64,000 bases of DNA from Planctomycetota bacterium (GTDB taxonomy: Bacteria; Planctomycetota; Planctomycetia; Planctomycetales; Planctomycetaceae), in assembly GCA_003388505.1 (NCBI GenBank), contig QQVO01000019.1, forward strand, positions 100,010 to 164,009, read 5' to 3'. The notes below the pieces were generated by a model. That model ran no database searches and had not been told where the DNA came from. It saw only the letters and a program-made list of their open reading frames with translations. The position numbers and the translations under genes are program-made. Positions 1 to 8,399 of the stretch are shown here, one piece after another. The stretch's first letter is position 1; each line of letters opens with the position of its first letter.

Positions 1-2
1 CG

Positions 3-761
<759 letters not shown>

Positions 762-822
762 GGGACGGGCTTCAGTGTCCAGGCGACAACCGGTGTGGTC
801 CTGGTAGACCAAGTGACCTGTT

Positions 823-849
823 GGGTGCCACTGGCTTTGCCAGTGCGAA
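823..849 (+). repeat. REP1 palindrome, left flank of RAYT1
   Basis: Core CACTGGCTTTGCCAGTG forms a 7-bp stem with a TTT loop, preceded by GGGTGC and followed by CGAA. An inverted copy lies at 1491-1515 on the other side of the transposase. Further pairs are at 16192-16266 and 26424-26499. The loop varies between TTT and TCC/CCG while the stem is conserved. Confidence 0.85.
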
Positions 850-901
850 CAGGAGACGATGATGGGACCGGGCAGAACCGGTGCTCAGGATCGGGCCTCT
901 T

Positions 902-1480
902 ATGTCACATCGCAAGCAGATCAAGCACCACCACGAGCCGGGGCACCTTCACGAATTCACTTTCTCGACCTGTTGCCGAAGGCCGTTACTCACGAATGAC
1001 ACTTGGAGAGAAAAACTGGCCGCAACGCTCGACGTCTCGAATCGGGAGTTTCGGTTTCAACTCGTGGCGTTCGTGTTCATGCCCGAACATCTTCATCTCC
1101 TGACATATCCTCTGGATGAGCGGCCGCGGTTCGGAGAGTACCTCGCTCACATCAAGCAGCCTTTTTCGAAACAGATCAAAGAGATTCTGGTCGAAAGCCA
1201 TTCCCGGTTGCTTGAGCAACTCACCGTTCAAGAACGTCCGGGCAAATCCTGCTTTCGATTCTGGCAGGAAGGTCCCGGCTACGACCGCAACATCACGTCG
1301 CACAATGCGATTGTCAGCGCAATTGAATACATCCACGAAAACCCTCTCCGTCGCGGACTGTGCAGAAGGGCGGTCGACTGGAAATGGTCTTCGGCTCGGT
1401 ATTACCTGAACGTTCCGCCCCGACAACAGGAAGCGAACCTGCCGTTCATTCACGGCCTGCCGGACGGTGCACTCGATTAG
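902..1480 (+). CDS. REP-associated tyrosine transposase (RAYT1, Y1_Tnp superfamily)
   Basis: About 192 residues of the IS200-like Y1 transposase fold domesticated as RAYT, which processes REP palindromes as single-stranded DNA. Visible features are the HUH-type motif in FMPEHLHLL, a basic helix, the FRFWQEGPGYDRN segment and the C-terminal IEYIHENPLRRGL...WKWSSARYY block typical of RAYTs. The tyrosine I would expect in the IK-x-P-Y-S helix reads as Phe (HIKQPFSKQ), so the nucleophile is either elsewhere (a nearby GEYL Tyr) or lost; this is tentative. I prefer ATG 902 over GTG 881 because the protein then begins with a conserved-looking MSHRK. The gene lies between inverted REP1 copies, the classic REPtron layout. 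Confidence 0.85.
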   Translation: MSHRKQIKHHHEPGHLHEFTFSTCCRRPLLTNDTWREKLAATLDVSNREFRFQLVAFVFMPEHLHLLTYPLDERPRFGEYLAHIKQPFSKQIKEILVESHSRLLEQLTVQERPGKSCFRFWQEGPGYDRNITSHNAIVSAIEYIHENPLRRGLCRRAVDWKWSSARYYLNVPPRQQEANLPFIHGLPDGALD

Positions 1481-1490
1481 CCCCCGCATC

Positions 1491-1515
1491 GGCACTGGCA
1501 AAGCCAGTGGCACCC
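1491..1515 (-). repeat. REP1 palindrome, right flank of RAYT1
   Basis: Inverted copy of the 823-849 element (core CACTGGCAAAGCCAGTG), starting 11 bases after the RAYT1 stop codon. It sits between RAYT1 and the convergent arsC-like gene, so its hairpin may also act as a bidirectional transcription boundary. Confidence 0.85.
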
Positions 1516-1540
1516 GACGGTTGGATCGATTGGCGGAGTC

Positions 1541-1888
1541 TCACAGTAACTCGTTGACGTTCTCCGGCGGGCGCCCAAGCACGGCGCGGTTGCCTTTGAC
1601 GACGATCGGGCGTTCGATGAGCTTGGGGTTCTCGACCATGATCCTGATCGCCTCCTTGCGCGACAGTTCTTTATCACCCAGGCCGAGTTCCTTGTAGACG
1701 GCTTCGCCTTTGCGCATCAGTTCTTGCGGTTCGAGGCCGAGCATCTTCAGCAGGCCGTCGAGTTCCTTCTGTGTCGGCGGGGTCTGCAGGTACTCGATGA
1801 CTTCCGTTTCTTCGCCGGCGTCACGGATGAGTTCGAGCGTCTGCCGGCTCTTGGAACAGCGCGGGTTGTGGTAGATGCGGATGGTCAT
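1541..1888 (-). CDS. arsC: ArsC/Spx family reductase (arsenate reductase-like)
   Basis: A 115-residue thioredoxin-fold protein of the glutaredoxin-dependent ArsC family. The N-terminal HNPRCSKS carries the single catalytic Cys11. Arg93 in IERPIVV matches the conserved arginine that orients the oxyanion, and LMRKGE carries another conserved Arg. Full length for the family (about 115-140 residues). Established role of close relatives: reduction of arsenate to arsenite with glutathione/glutaredoxin. Some members (YffB/Spx type) have other roles, so the substrate is not certain. No ars operon partners are adjacent. It lies 22 bp from the MOSC gene and shares its direction, so they may be cotranscribed. 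Confidence 0.88.
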   Translation of the reverse strand: MTIRIYHNPRCSKSRQTLELIRDAGEETEVIEYLQTPPTQKELDGLLKMLGLEPQELMRKGEAVYKELGLGDKELSRKEAIRIMVENPKLIERPIVVKGNRAVLGRPPENVNELL

Positions 1889-1910
1889 TGGTCGTCGGGG
1901 CAGGGCGATT

Positions 1911-2462
1911 TCAATCGGAGAGTTTGCGAACGGTCTGGCCGACTTCGATACGGCCGGGCTGGGTGACGCGGGCGTAGATGCCGCGGAGGTTGAGTTCGCG
2001 TCCGACGTCTGAGTTGACCCAGAGCATGGCGTCTCGCCCGAAACGTTCGATGAACTTACGGCAGCCTGTGTGAGGCTCGGCGGTGATCTCGATGACGGCT
2101 TCGCCGATGGCGAGTCGCGTGCCGGGGGGAAGGTTCTCAGTGGAGAGATCGAGGTCGAGATAGAGTTGGTCTCCGGCGAGTTTCCAGCGGTCGCGCTCCT
2201 GGGCGATGAGCGCGATCGTGCGGGAGTTCATCAGCGTGAGCTGAGTTTCGACGCGAGGTGGGTCGCCGGACGACGCCGCGCCGTTGGGATTCCAGCAGTC
2301 GCCGGCGAGGCCTTCGGCATCGTTCAATTCGCCGGTCTGGAGTTCTTCGCGCCGTTCCGATTGTGGTCGCCGAACGATTGAGTCGAGACGCCCGGAGTCC
2401 TGTGGGGACTGGCGGATCTGGTCGAGGCCGGCGTTGAGTTCGTCGGTGTTGAGGTGCTGCAT
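1911..2462 (-). CDS. MOSC domain-containing protein
   Basis: 183 residues. The segment GLAGDCW...QLTLMNSRTIALIAQER, followed by NLPPGTRLAIGEAVIEITAEPHTGCRKF, matches the MOSC beta-strand domain found in molybdenum-cofactor sulfurases and the YiiM/YuaD proteins, including the conserved Cys of the TGC-x-KF motif. MOSC proteins are thought to bind or transfer sulfur or Mo cofactor; the substrate of this stand-alone member is unknown. The first 45 residues (leader with DELNAGLDQIRQSP) are a variable region. The ATG at 2462 is the only good start. It is directly upstream of the ArsC-like gene on the same strand. Confidence 0.8.
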   Translation of the reverse strand: MQHLNTDELNAGLDQIRQSPQDSGRLDSIVRRPQSERREELQTGELNDAEGLAGDCWNPNGAASSGDPPRVETQLTLMNSRTIALIAQERDRWKLAGDQLYLDLDLSTENLPPGTRLAIGEAVIEITAEPHTGCRKFIERFGRDAMLWVNSDVGRELNLRGIYARVTQPGRIEVGQTVRKLSD

Positions 2463-2675
2463 GCGGATTGCGTTGTCGTGTTGTCGGCTTGGGAATGGTC
2501 CCGAATCTATGAAGGAGCTTTCGCCTCGGAAACCATACTCGGCGATCGTCGCCGGCCAATGTAGCCGACTCGCGAATCGGTTGGCACTCGTTCACGCGCG
2601 TGCCCCAGAATCGCGAGCGCGAGTAAATCGTGGTTGGGAGAGAAACCGGGCCTCTTGCTTTCGACGTGCGCACAT

Positions 2676-2696
2676 GCGACTCGCGGAGCGAGTCGC
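2676..2696. repeat. REP-like hairpin (GCGACTCGC-GGA-GCGAGTCGC)
   Basis: A perfect 9-bp stem with a 3-base loop, just beyond the stop codon of the LptF/LptG-type gene. A related hairpin (GCCGACTCG/CGAGTCGGC) occurs at 48941-48964. It may be a further dispersed palindrome family, and may act as a terminator, although there is no T-tract. Confidence 0.5.
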
Positions 2697-2702
2697 CAAC
2701 GG

Positions 2703-3893
2703 TCAATGCCGCAGCACCCGGCGGAGGAGCAGGTAGCCGGCGAAGGCGAGGGCGGCGTTGCCGATCCACATGGCCCACATGGGGTCGACGTGGCCCTTCT
2801 TGGACTGGGCCATCATGCCGAGGACGAGCGGGTAGTAACCGGTCGTGATGGGGACGAAACAGTAGAGGAAGCTGGTAAGAAAGCGGGCCTTGGCCTTGAG
2901 GACGGCCAGCGGCGCGCCGACCAGCACGAAGAACAGACAGCTACAGGCCATTGCGTAGCGGCTGTGAATCTCGGTGTGCATGCGGTCGGTTCGTTCGTCG
3001 ATATCGGCGAGCAGCCGCTTGCGGCGGCTCTTGGGATCGATGAGGGTTTCAAACTTGCCCTGCGTCATGGCAAAGGCGGCTTCAATGGCCATGCGTTCGT
3101 CGGCCCGCGTCTTTTCGAGAGCGACCGCATCCAGTTCGCGGTTGATCTGCCGAATCGGGAGGTGCCGGGGCTGCGTCTCGTTCTTGGAAGACCTCCAGCC
3201 AATCCTGCGGGTCTCTTCGCGGTTGATGTAGATCTTCTGCCGATTCGGCAATTCGATCGTTCCCCGACTCAATGTCACGAGAATCTCGTCGTTTTCGGGA
3301 TCGAGGCGGATTGTGGCTTCGTCGGCCCACATCGTGGCCGCCTGGCTGTCGCCGCGCTGGTACTGGAAGACAGGACGCTTAAGGACGCGTCCTTCGACCG
3401 ATTCGACCGTTACGTGGAGCCCACTGCGGCGGTCGCCGAACTGGCGTTCGGTCCTGAGCCGGTCGAGAACGATTTCCTCCATCGCCTCGACGACGGTTCT
3501 CTGGATGTTTCCGACGGCCCAGGGAATCGCCTGATCGATGAGGATGAGGCTGAAGGCGCTTAGTGCGGCGCCGATGACGAAAGACGGCCAGAGCAGCGAA
3601 CTGACGCTGATGCCGGCCGCTTTGGCGGCGGTAATTTCCAGGTCGCCGGCGAGTCGCCCGTAGACGATGGAGACGGTGAGGAGCAGCGCGGCGGGGATCG
3701 TGAAGGGGAGGAGACTGGGGACGATGTAGGGCAGGATGCGGATGAGCTGCATCGGCCCCAGGCCGCTCTGACTGGCCTGCTGGAAGACGCCGACGAAGAT
3801 CAGCAGGACGGTGAGACAAAGCACGACGAACGTGAAAATCCGCAGCACTTCGGCAAAGACGTATCGCTGCAAGAGTGGGATCTGGAATCTCAT
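2703..3893 (-). CDS. LptF/LptG family permease
   Basis: About 396 residues with the layout of the YjgP/YjgQ family: three N-terminal membrane segments (FTFVVLCLTVLLIFVGVF; IVPSLLPFTIPAALLLTVSIVYG; FVIGAALSAFSLILID), a central soluble beta-jellyroll-like domain of about 170 residues, and three C-terminal membrane segments (CSCLFFVLVGAPLAVL; FLYCFVPITTGYYPLVLGMM; MWIGNAALAFAGYLLL). LptF and LptG form the inner-membrane part of the LptB2FG transporter that extracts lipopolysaccharide. The RLAGDLEITAAKAAGIS coupling helix is conserved. Only one such gene is in the window, so the partner must be elsewhere. I chose ATG 3893 over the upstream GTG 3902. kdsB, needed for Kdo activation, at the right end fits an LPS-making cell. 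Confidence 0.85.
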   Translation of the reverse strand: MRFQIPLLQRYVFAEVLRIFTFVVLCLTVLLIFVGVFQQASQSGLGPMQLIRILPYIVPSLLPFTIPAALLLTVSIVYGRLAGDLEITAAKAAGISVSSLLWPSFVIGAALSAFSLILIDQAIPWAVGNIQRTVVEAMEEIVLDRLRTERQFGDRRSGLHVTVESVEGRVLKRPVFQYQRGDSQAATMWADEATIRLDPENDEILVTLSRGTIELPNRQKIYINREETRRIGWRSSKNETQPRHLPIRQINRELDAVALEKTRADERMAIEAAFAMTQGKFETLIDPKSRRKRLLADIDERTDRMHTEIHSRYAMACSCLFFVLVGAPLAVLKAKARFLTSFLYCFVPITTGYYPLVLGMMAQSKKGHVDPMWAMWIGNAALAFAGYLLLRRVLRH

Positions 3894-4268
3894 ACGTCTC
3901 ACGCCGATGGCACGGTTCGATCGCGAGGGGCCTGATACGCGACGGCGCGGATCTCGTCAATACGACTGCCGCGCCGGAAAGCTGGGGAAACTAGGGGGAT
4001 TTGGAGGGATGTTCGCGATGGTCCCGGTCAGCAGGCAGAGGTTGCCGGTTCGGAGCGGACGTCAGAACTGGCAAGCTTTCCCCCAAGAGCACGCCGTTCT
4101 GAATACGGCGAATTCCGCCGCTTCGGGAACCGGTGCCGATGGAGGAGTGCGGGGCGGTGGTCGAAGATGAAGAACAGGTTGGTCCCCCCGGGACCGGCGG
4201 CGGGTTCGCGATGATGCGGATGGTCGATCGGACAGGAAATCGAATGTGGGACAGAAAGGCGCAATCGC
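3894..4268. other. Intergenic region, nothing recognised
   Basis: A 375-bp gap between divergently oriented genes. No convincing ORF, hairpin or repeat was seen. It presumably holds promoters for both flanking genes, but I could not pick out a clear -35/-10 pair. Confidence 0.4.
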
Positions 4269-4481
4269 ATGGATATCGTGCAGGGAATCAGTGACGATCA
4301 ACTGGCGCTGCTCGGTTGCGCCGGCGCTCTGCTGGCGGCGTTTACGGTGATGGGCGTCAGCTACCACGTCGGTCGGTTATTGCGGGGCGAGCAATCTTCG
4401 ACGACTTCGGGGCTGTCGCGGGCCATCGTGCCGAACGTGGAATCTCAGCGCGCCGAGGCGTCGCAGCGGAGAGCCGCGTGA
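4269..4481 (+). CDS. Small single-pass membrane protein, unknown function
   Basis: 70 residues: an acidic start (MDIVQGISDDQ), one membrane segment (LALLGCAGALLAAFTVMGVSYHVG) and a short polar Arg-rich tail. AAAGG lies about 9 bases before the ATG, a plausible ribosome-binding site. No family was recognised. The clean membrane helix followed by positive residues favours a real gene, but its size leaves doubt. Confidence 0.5.
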   Translation: MDIVQGISDDQLALLGCAGALLAAFTVMGVSYHVGRLLRGEQSSTTSGLSRAIVPNVESQRAEASQRRAA

Positions 4482-4849
4482 GATAGCGCGCAAGGCTCGC
4501 TGCGGCGGAGGCGCGACCGGAAGAGACCGTCCCCGTTGACCGTCTCGCGAGGCAGGGTCTTGCCAGCGGCCGTGAGGGCCGGATATCCTGAATGGAGACG
4601 GAAACTCGAGCGTTGTTCCGGTTCCGATGAGTTCGATGCGCCGGCCGGACGGTTCGCGAGACGAGTTCGGCAAGCGCCGGGCGACGATCTGAATCATCGA
4701 TTGATGACGGCAGGTTTGAGATGGAACATCAGTGGGTTGAGCGGAAGGCTTCCCACAGTCATTGAACAGAGAACAGCAGCGGGCGCGATCATCCGGCGGA
4801 GGCGATCCGGGCGATTCGTCCGGCGAGAGATCCAGTGGGAGAGCAAGTC
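4482..4849. other. Intergenic region, nothing recognised
   Basis: A 368-bp stretch with only overlapping shadow ORFs in several frames. None has a recognisable domain or a convincing ribosome-binding site, and no repeat of the families found elsewhere is present. Confidence 0.35.
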
Positions 4850-5353
4850 ATGCGACGATTCATCAGACGCCGTTGGAAGCCGGCGGCATTCGGGACGGGT
4901 ATGCTGGCGGTCGGGTACCTGCTGGGGGCGGTCGGCGCTTTCGACGCACGGCAACTGCCTGCTCAGGACGCCGACCAGTTTTCGGTGACGTCCGATACGG
5001 CTGACAAGATCTATGCGGCCGATCGCGCCCTGCGGGAGGCGGCCGACGCCCTGCGGGGCGAAGGGAAGTATGAAGCGATCACCGACGGTGTGAACGCCTT
5101 TCTCGTGCTGGGCGGCGGCGGCAATGCGCGGGAAGACCTGGAGAACGGCGCGGCGGTCGATCCGGAGACGTACGCAGCCCTGTATTCGGGCCAGGCGATC
5201 CCGGAGATTGCCGACTATCTCGACTACGACGATCAAAACCGGCTGACTTACAACGGACAAGTTGTGCGGATGTATCCGAAGTCGCGGTTACGGAGGATCT
5301 ATGCGGAACGTTTAAAGCTGGTGGACGATGCGTTTCGTCCGGATGCGTTCTGA
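4850..5353 (+). CDS. Hypothetical exported or membrane-anchored protein
   Basis: 167 residues. The N-terminus has basic residues (MRRFIRRRWK) and a hydrophobic helix (AFGTGMLAVGYLLGAVGAF), so it is a signal anchor or uncleaved signal peptide. The rest is a small soluble domain with TADKIYAADRALREAADALRG, a FLVLGGGGNAREDLENG loop and a C-terminal YNGQVVRMYPKSRLRRIYAERL segment. I do not recognise a characterised family. ATG 4850 is preferred over GTG 4835 because GGGAG lies 7 bases upstream of it. Confidence 0.7.
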   Translation: MRRFIRRRWKPAAFGTGMLAVGYLLGAVGAFDARQLPAQDADQFSVTSDTADKIYAADRALREAADALRGEGKYEAITDGVNAFLVLGGGGNAREDLENGAAVDPETYAALYSGQAIPEIADYLDYDDQNRLTYNGQVVRMYPKSRLRRIYAERLKLVDDAFRPDAF

Positions 5354-5444
5354 GGATTCCGGCGGCACAGTCCGGCGATCTGGAACTCGATGCGAGTCGT
5401 CTCGGTGAATCGGCGGTTTGGGGAGTTTTTTCAAGCGAATTTCC

Positions 5445-5472
5445 TTGGGGGGCGACCGAGACAGAGTATACA
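5445..5472 (+). promoter_or_regulatory. Possible sigma70-type promoter for the VWA gene
   Basis: TTGGGG at 5445-5450 and TATACA at 5467-5472 with a 16-bp spacer, about 160 bp upstream of the ATG at 5632. The -10 match is good and the -35 weak. Planctomycete promoters are poorly defined, so this is a candidate only. Confidence 0.3.
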
Positions 5473-5631
5473 ATCGACCTTGCGCCGGGAGCGATGCTCC
5501 TCGCGCAGCGGTATGATCGGTACGACTGTTCAAGTCGAACTTCATTTCAGCGGCATCGATCGGAACGCGCCAGCCGGCAGGTCTTGCGGGCTGCGGCGTT
5601 CCGGTGTGACTGAACTTTCGGGAGTTGTGAC

Positions 5632-8223
5632 ATGCTTCGCGTTCCGAACCACGGCCTGACTCTCGGCAGCACAATCGCCTGCCTCCTGTGGGCGGGTGTA
5701 TTGGCTCAGTCCGCCGAACCGGACCAGTCTCCGGCTGTTGTGCACAGCTATACGACCCCCCAGGGCGAGACTTACTTCGCGATCGGCCTGCAGGGAGAAG
5801 AGCTTCCGAATCGTCCGCAGCCGCACGATCACGTGATTCTGGTCGATACGTCGGCCAGTCAGATCGGTGAGCACCGCCTGCAGTCTTTCGCGGTTCTGCG
5901 CGAGTTGCTTGAGTCGCTGCCGGTGAACGACCGCGTGGCGGTCTCTGCGGTGGACCTGACGTACGAGTCGCTGACGGAGGGCTTCGCGGCGCCGGAGAAG
6001 GCTCTCGCCCAGGCCATGCCGCAACTCGAGTCGCGTTTCCCGGCGGGGACGACCGATCTGCCGAACGCATTGCAGGCCGCGCTGAGGTCGATGCGGGGCG
6101 ATCGGCCGGGCTCGGTGATTTACATCGGCGACGGAATGAGCATCGCGAATCTGCTCGAGAAGGGCGACCTGCAGTCGCTGATCTCCGAGTTCCGCGGCCG
6201 CGAGATTCCGGTCCACAGTTTTGCAGTCGGCTCGAATACCGATCTGCAACTGCTCGGTGTTCTGGCCCAATGGACGGGCGGGGTGGTCATGACCGACAAC
6301 GCCGACGATCCGGAGCAGTCGGCCGAGACGATCGGCCGGGAACTCGCGCGAGCCGTCGATCTGCCGGTGGTGTTCCCCAGCGATCTCCGCGTTGCTTCGA
6401 GCGGCGTCGCCCTGCTGCCGAACGAACCGCTGCCGCTGCGGAGCGACCGGCGAACCGTGTATCTGGGCCGCGGCGCGGCGGGAACGAATGATTCGGTCCG
6501 CATGACGGTCAGCTTCGACGATCAGAAGCGGACGATGGAGTGGACGATCCCGGCCGCCAGGTACACCCGGGAAACAACTTACATCGGTCATCTCTGGTCG
6601 CATGCCGAGCAGACGGCCGGCCTCGCCAATCCGCTGGCCGGCGACGTGATGCTGGCGGCGGCCCGGCAGAGCTTCCTGAACGATGTCGCCGTGATGGAGA
6701 CCCAGGCCGAAGCGGCGCTCGCCCTCGGCCGGATGGAGGACGCCGCGCGGATCGGAAACGAGATTCTGCGGGTTGATCCTGAGAACGTGCGGGCGGCGAC
6801 GTTTATCGACCCGCCATCTGATCTGCCGGTGCGGACGATCGCCCAGGCGGACGATGAGAATGCTCCCCCGCCCGCCCCGACCCCGGACCCCGATCTTGAG
6901 GCGCGGGAAGGCGAGAGCGAGAGCGACCTGCTCGATGTCGTCGAGCAGGAACGCCGGATCCGCACCCAGAGAATGCAGACAGCCGTGGAGAGCGGGATCG
7001 AGACGGCTCAGCAGGCGCTGCAGGAGAATCCTGAGTTCGCCCGGGCGACACTCGAGGACTTGCTGACGCAGTTGAAGGCCGACAACCGGATCAATGCGGA
7101 GGCCAAGGAGCAGATGCGCCGCCGGGTGGAGCAGGAACTCGCAGGGGTCTTGAGCCAATTGGAGAGCCTGGAAGACCAGCGGCAGCAGTACAACCGGAAA
7201 CTGGCCGTCGAGGAGGCGCAGCGGCGGTTGCTCGACGCCGCGATGCAGGACGACATGCGAATCCAGGAATTGACCGATCGCGTGGTGTCGCTGATCATCG
7301 ACGCGTATCACGGCAACACCGCGGCCTTCGAAGAAGCGGAAGCGGTCGGCCGGATGATTGAAGATCAGCGGCCGGGAACAGCGATCGGCACGCAGAGCGT
7401 GTTTCTGCCGGAGGCGGCCGGGCAGCTTGACAAGGTCTACCGTCTGCGTCTGCTGCGTTCCGACCGGTTTCTGGCGACGCTGTACCAGGTCGAACTGTCG
7501 CACGTGCCGTTCCCGGATGAGCCGCCGATCCGTTATCCGCCGGCCGAAGTCTGGCAGTTGCTGACGGAGAAGCGGCGGAAGTGGAAGTCGGTGGACCTTC
7601 ACCAGAACAGTCCGAACGAGCAGCGGATCTACGAGGCGCTGGAATCGACGACCACGTTGGAGTTTCCCGGCAACCCGCTGCGGGACGTGCTGGACTACAT
7701 CTCACTGGTTCACAACTTCCCGATCATTATCGACGAAGAGGAACTGCAGAACGAAGGTGTGACGCCGGACGAGGAAGTGAACCTGGTTCTGACCGACATC
7801 CGCCTGCGGAGTGCTCTGAAGATTCTGCTGGAGAACGTGGCGGGCGTCGAGTTGGCGTACGTGATTGAAGACGAAGTGATGAAGATCACGACGAAACTCG
7901 TTGCGGACGACAAGATGCAGACCCGCGTGTATCCGGTGGCTGACCTGGTGATTCCGATCCAGACCATCGGCGGCGGATTTGGCGCCGGCGGCTTCGGCGG
8001 CGGCGGCCTGTTCGGCGGCGGCGGCGGTGGCGGGTTCGGCGGCGGCGGGTTCGGCGGCGGCGGCTTCGGCGGCGGCGGCGGCTTCGGCGGCGGCGGCGGT
8101 GGCTTCGGCGGCGGGTTCTTCAGCGTTCCCGACCCGGAAAAGCCCGCTGATGCGCAGGCCGGAGACGTCTTCGATGCAGCGGCGGTCGATCGCTTCAAAA
8201 AAAAACCGGCCGCAGCGCGGTAA
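5632..8223 (+). CDS. Secreted VWA-domain protein with STN/secretin-N-like domain and glycine-rich tract
   Basis: 863 residues. A signal peptide ends near residue 27 (LLWAGVLAQSAE). A von Willebrand A domain covers about 65-235, with the MIDAS motif DTSAS (residues 72-76), a downstream GTTDLPNAL threonine and YIGDG aspartate. Residues 425-570 are a charged, coiled-coil-like region rich in Gln and Glu. Residues 660-760 resemble the short STN/secretin-N-type domain (LEFPGNPLRDVLDYISLVHNFPIIID...LRSALKILLENVAGVELAYVIED). A Gly-Phe-rich tract follows. The frame stops at FKKKPAAAR immediately after an A9 run. The next frame stays open from that run into the following gene, so the two are probably one polypeptide interrupted by a frameshift. 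Function unknown; likely periplasmic or cell-surface. Confidence 0.82.
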   Translation: MLRVPNHGLTLGSTIACLLWAGVLAQSAEPDQSPAVVHSYTTPQGETYFAIGLQGEELPNRPQPHDHVILVDTSASQIGEHRLQSFAVLRELLESLPVNDRVAVSAVDLTYESLTEGFAAPEKALAQAMPQLESRFPAGTTDLPNALQAALRSMRGDRPGSVIYIGDGMSIANLLEKGDLQSLISEFRGREIPVHSFAVGSNTDLQLLGVLAQWTGGVVMTDNADDPEQSAETIGRELARAVDLPVVFPSDLRVASSGVALLPNEPLPLRSDRRTVYLGRGAAGTNDSVRMTVSFDDQKRTMEWTIPAARYTRETTYIGHLWSHAEQTAGLANPLAGDVMLAAARQSFLNDVAVMETQAEAALALGRMEDAARIGNEILRVDPENVRAATFIDPPSDLPVRTIAQADDENAPPPAPTPDPDLEAREGESESDLLDVVEQERRIRTQRMQTAVESGIETAQQALQENPEFARATLEDLLTQLKADNRINAEAKEQMRRRVEQELAGVLSQLESLEDQRQQYNRKLAVEEAQRRLLDAAMQDDMRIQELTDRVVSLIIDAYHGNTAAFEEAEAVGRMIEDQRPGTAIGTQSVFLPEAAGQLDKVYRLRLLRSDRFLATLYQVELSHVPFPDEPPIRYPPAEVWQLLTEKRRKWKSVDLHQNSPNEQRIYEALESTTTLEFPGNPLRDVLDYISLVHNFPIIIDEEELQNEGVTPDEEVNLVLTDIRLRSALKILLENVAGVELAYVIEDEVMKITTKLVADDKMQTRVYPVADLVIPIQTIGGGFGAGGFGGGGLFGGGGGGGFGGGGFGGGGFGGGGGFGGGGGGFGGGFFSVPDPEKPADAQAGDVFDAAAVDRFKKKPAAAR
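7972..8124 (+). repeat. GGC/GGT codon repeat encoding a Gly-Phe-rich tract
   Basis: About 50 codons made almost entirely of GGC/GGT/GGA with Phe at regular positions (FGGGG units). It lies between the STN-like domain and the A9 run. Low-complexity DNA of this type expands and contracts by replication slippage. In the protein it would be a flexible linker. Confidence 0.85.
8197..8205 (+). other. A9 homopolymer: candidate -1 frameshift or slippage site
   Basis: Nine consecutive A bases follow TTC in the VWA frame. Reading on in frame gives KKKPAAAR and a stop at 8221. A -1 shift (or one added A) gives KKKTGRSAV and a frame that stays open to 9692. A AAA AAA is a classic slippery heptamer, and A9 runs also cause transcriptional slippage. 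An assembly indel is the mundane alternative. Confidence 0.6.
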
Positions 8224-8399
8224 CTGAAGAGACTGGCGAAACTGGGCAAGAGAGAGGCGAGGCCGAGCGGTCCCGCCTCTCCGCCCCTCGGGATTCTGTC
8301 TACTCCGCCAGCGCACGCGCAGCGAGGCAGACGAGCGAGGAACGGCAGCAAGAACAGGCCGTTCCCTTCCCGGACTGGCGAGGACGCAAGCCGGAGGAG

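Noticed and set aside
823..849. Intergenic palindromes considered as tRNA or small RNA genes
   Set aside because: Single short hairpins without cloverleaf features, repeated many times and linked to RAYT genes.
5542..7602. 686-codon open frame on the minus strand opposite the VWA gene
   Set aside because: It is a high-GC shadow: Arg/Leu/His-rich with no domain, no signal and no ribosome-binding site, while the plus-strand frame has clear VWA motifs.
7972..8124. Tandem GGC-rich repeat considered as a CRISPR or minisatellite array
   Set aside because: It is in frame in a coding region with glycine codons and no spacer structure.
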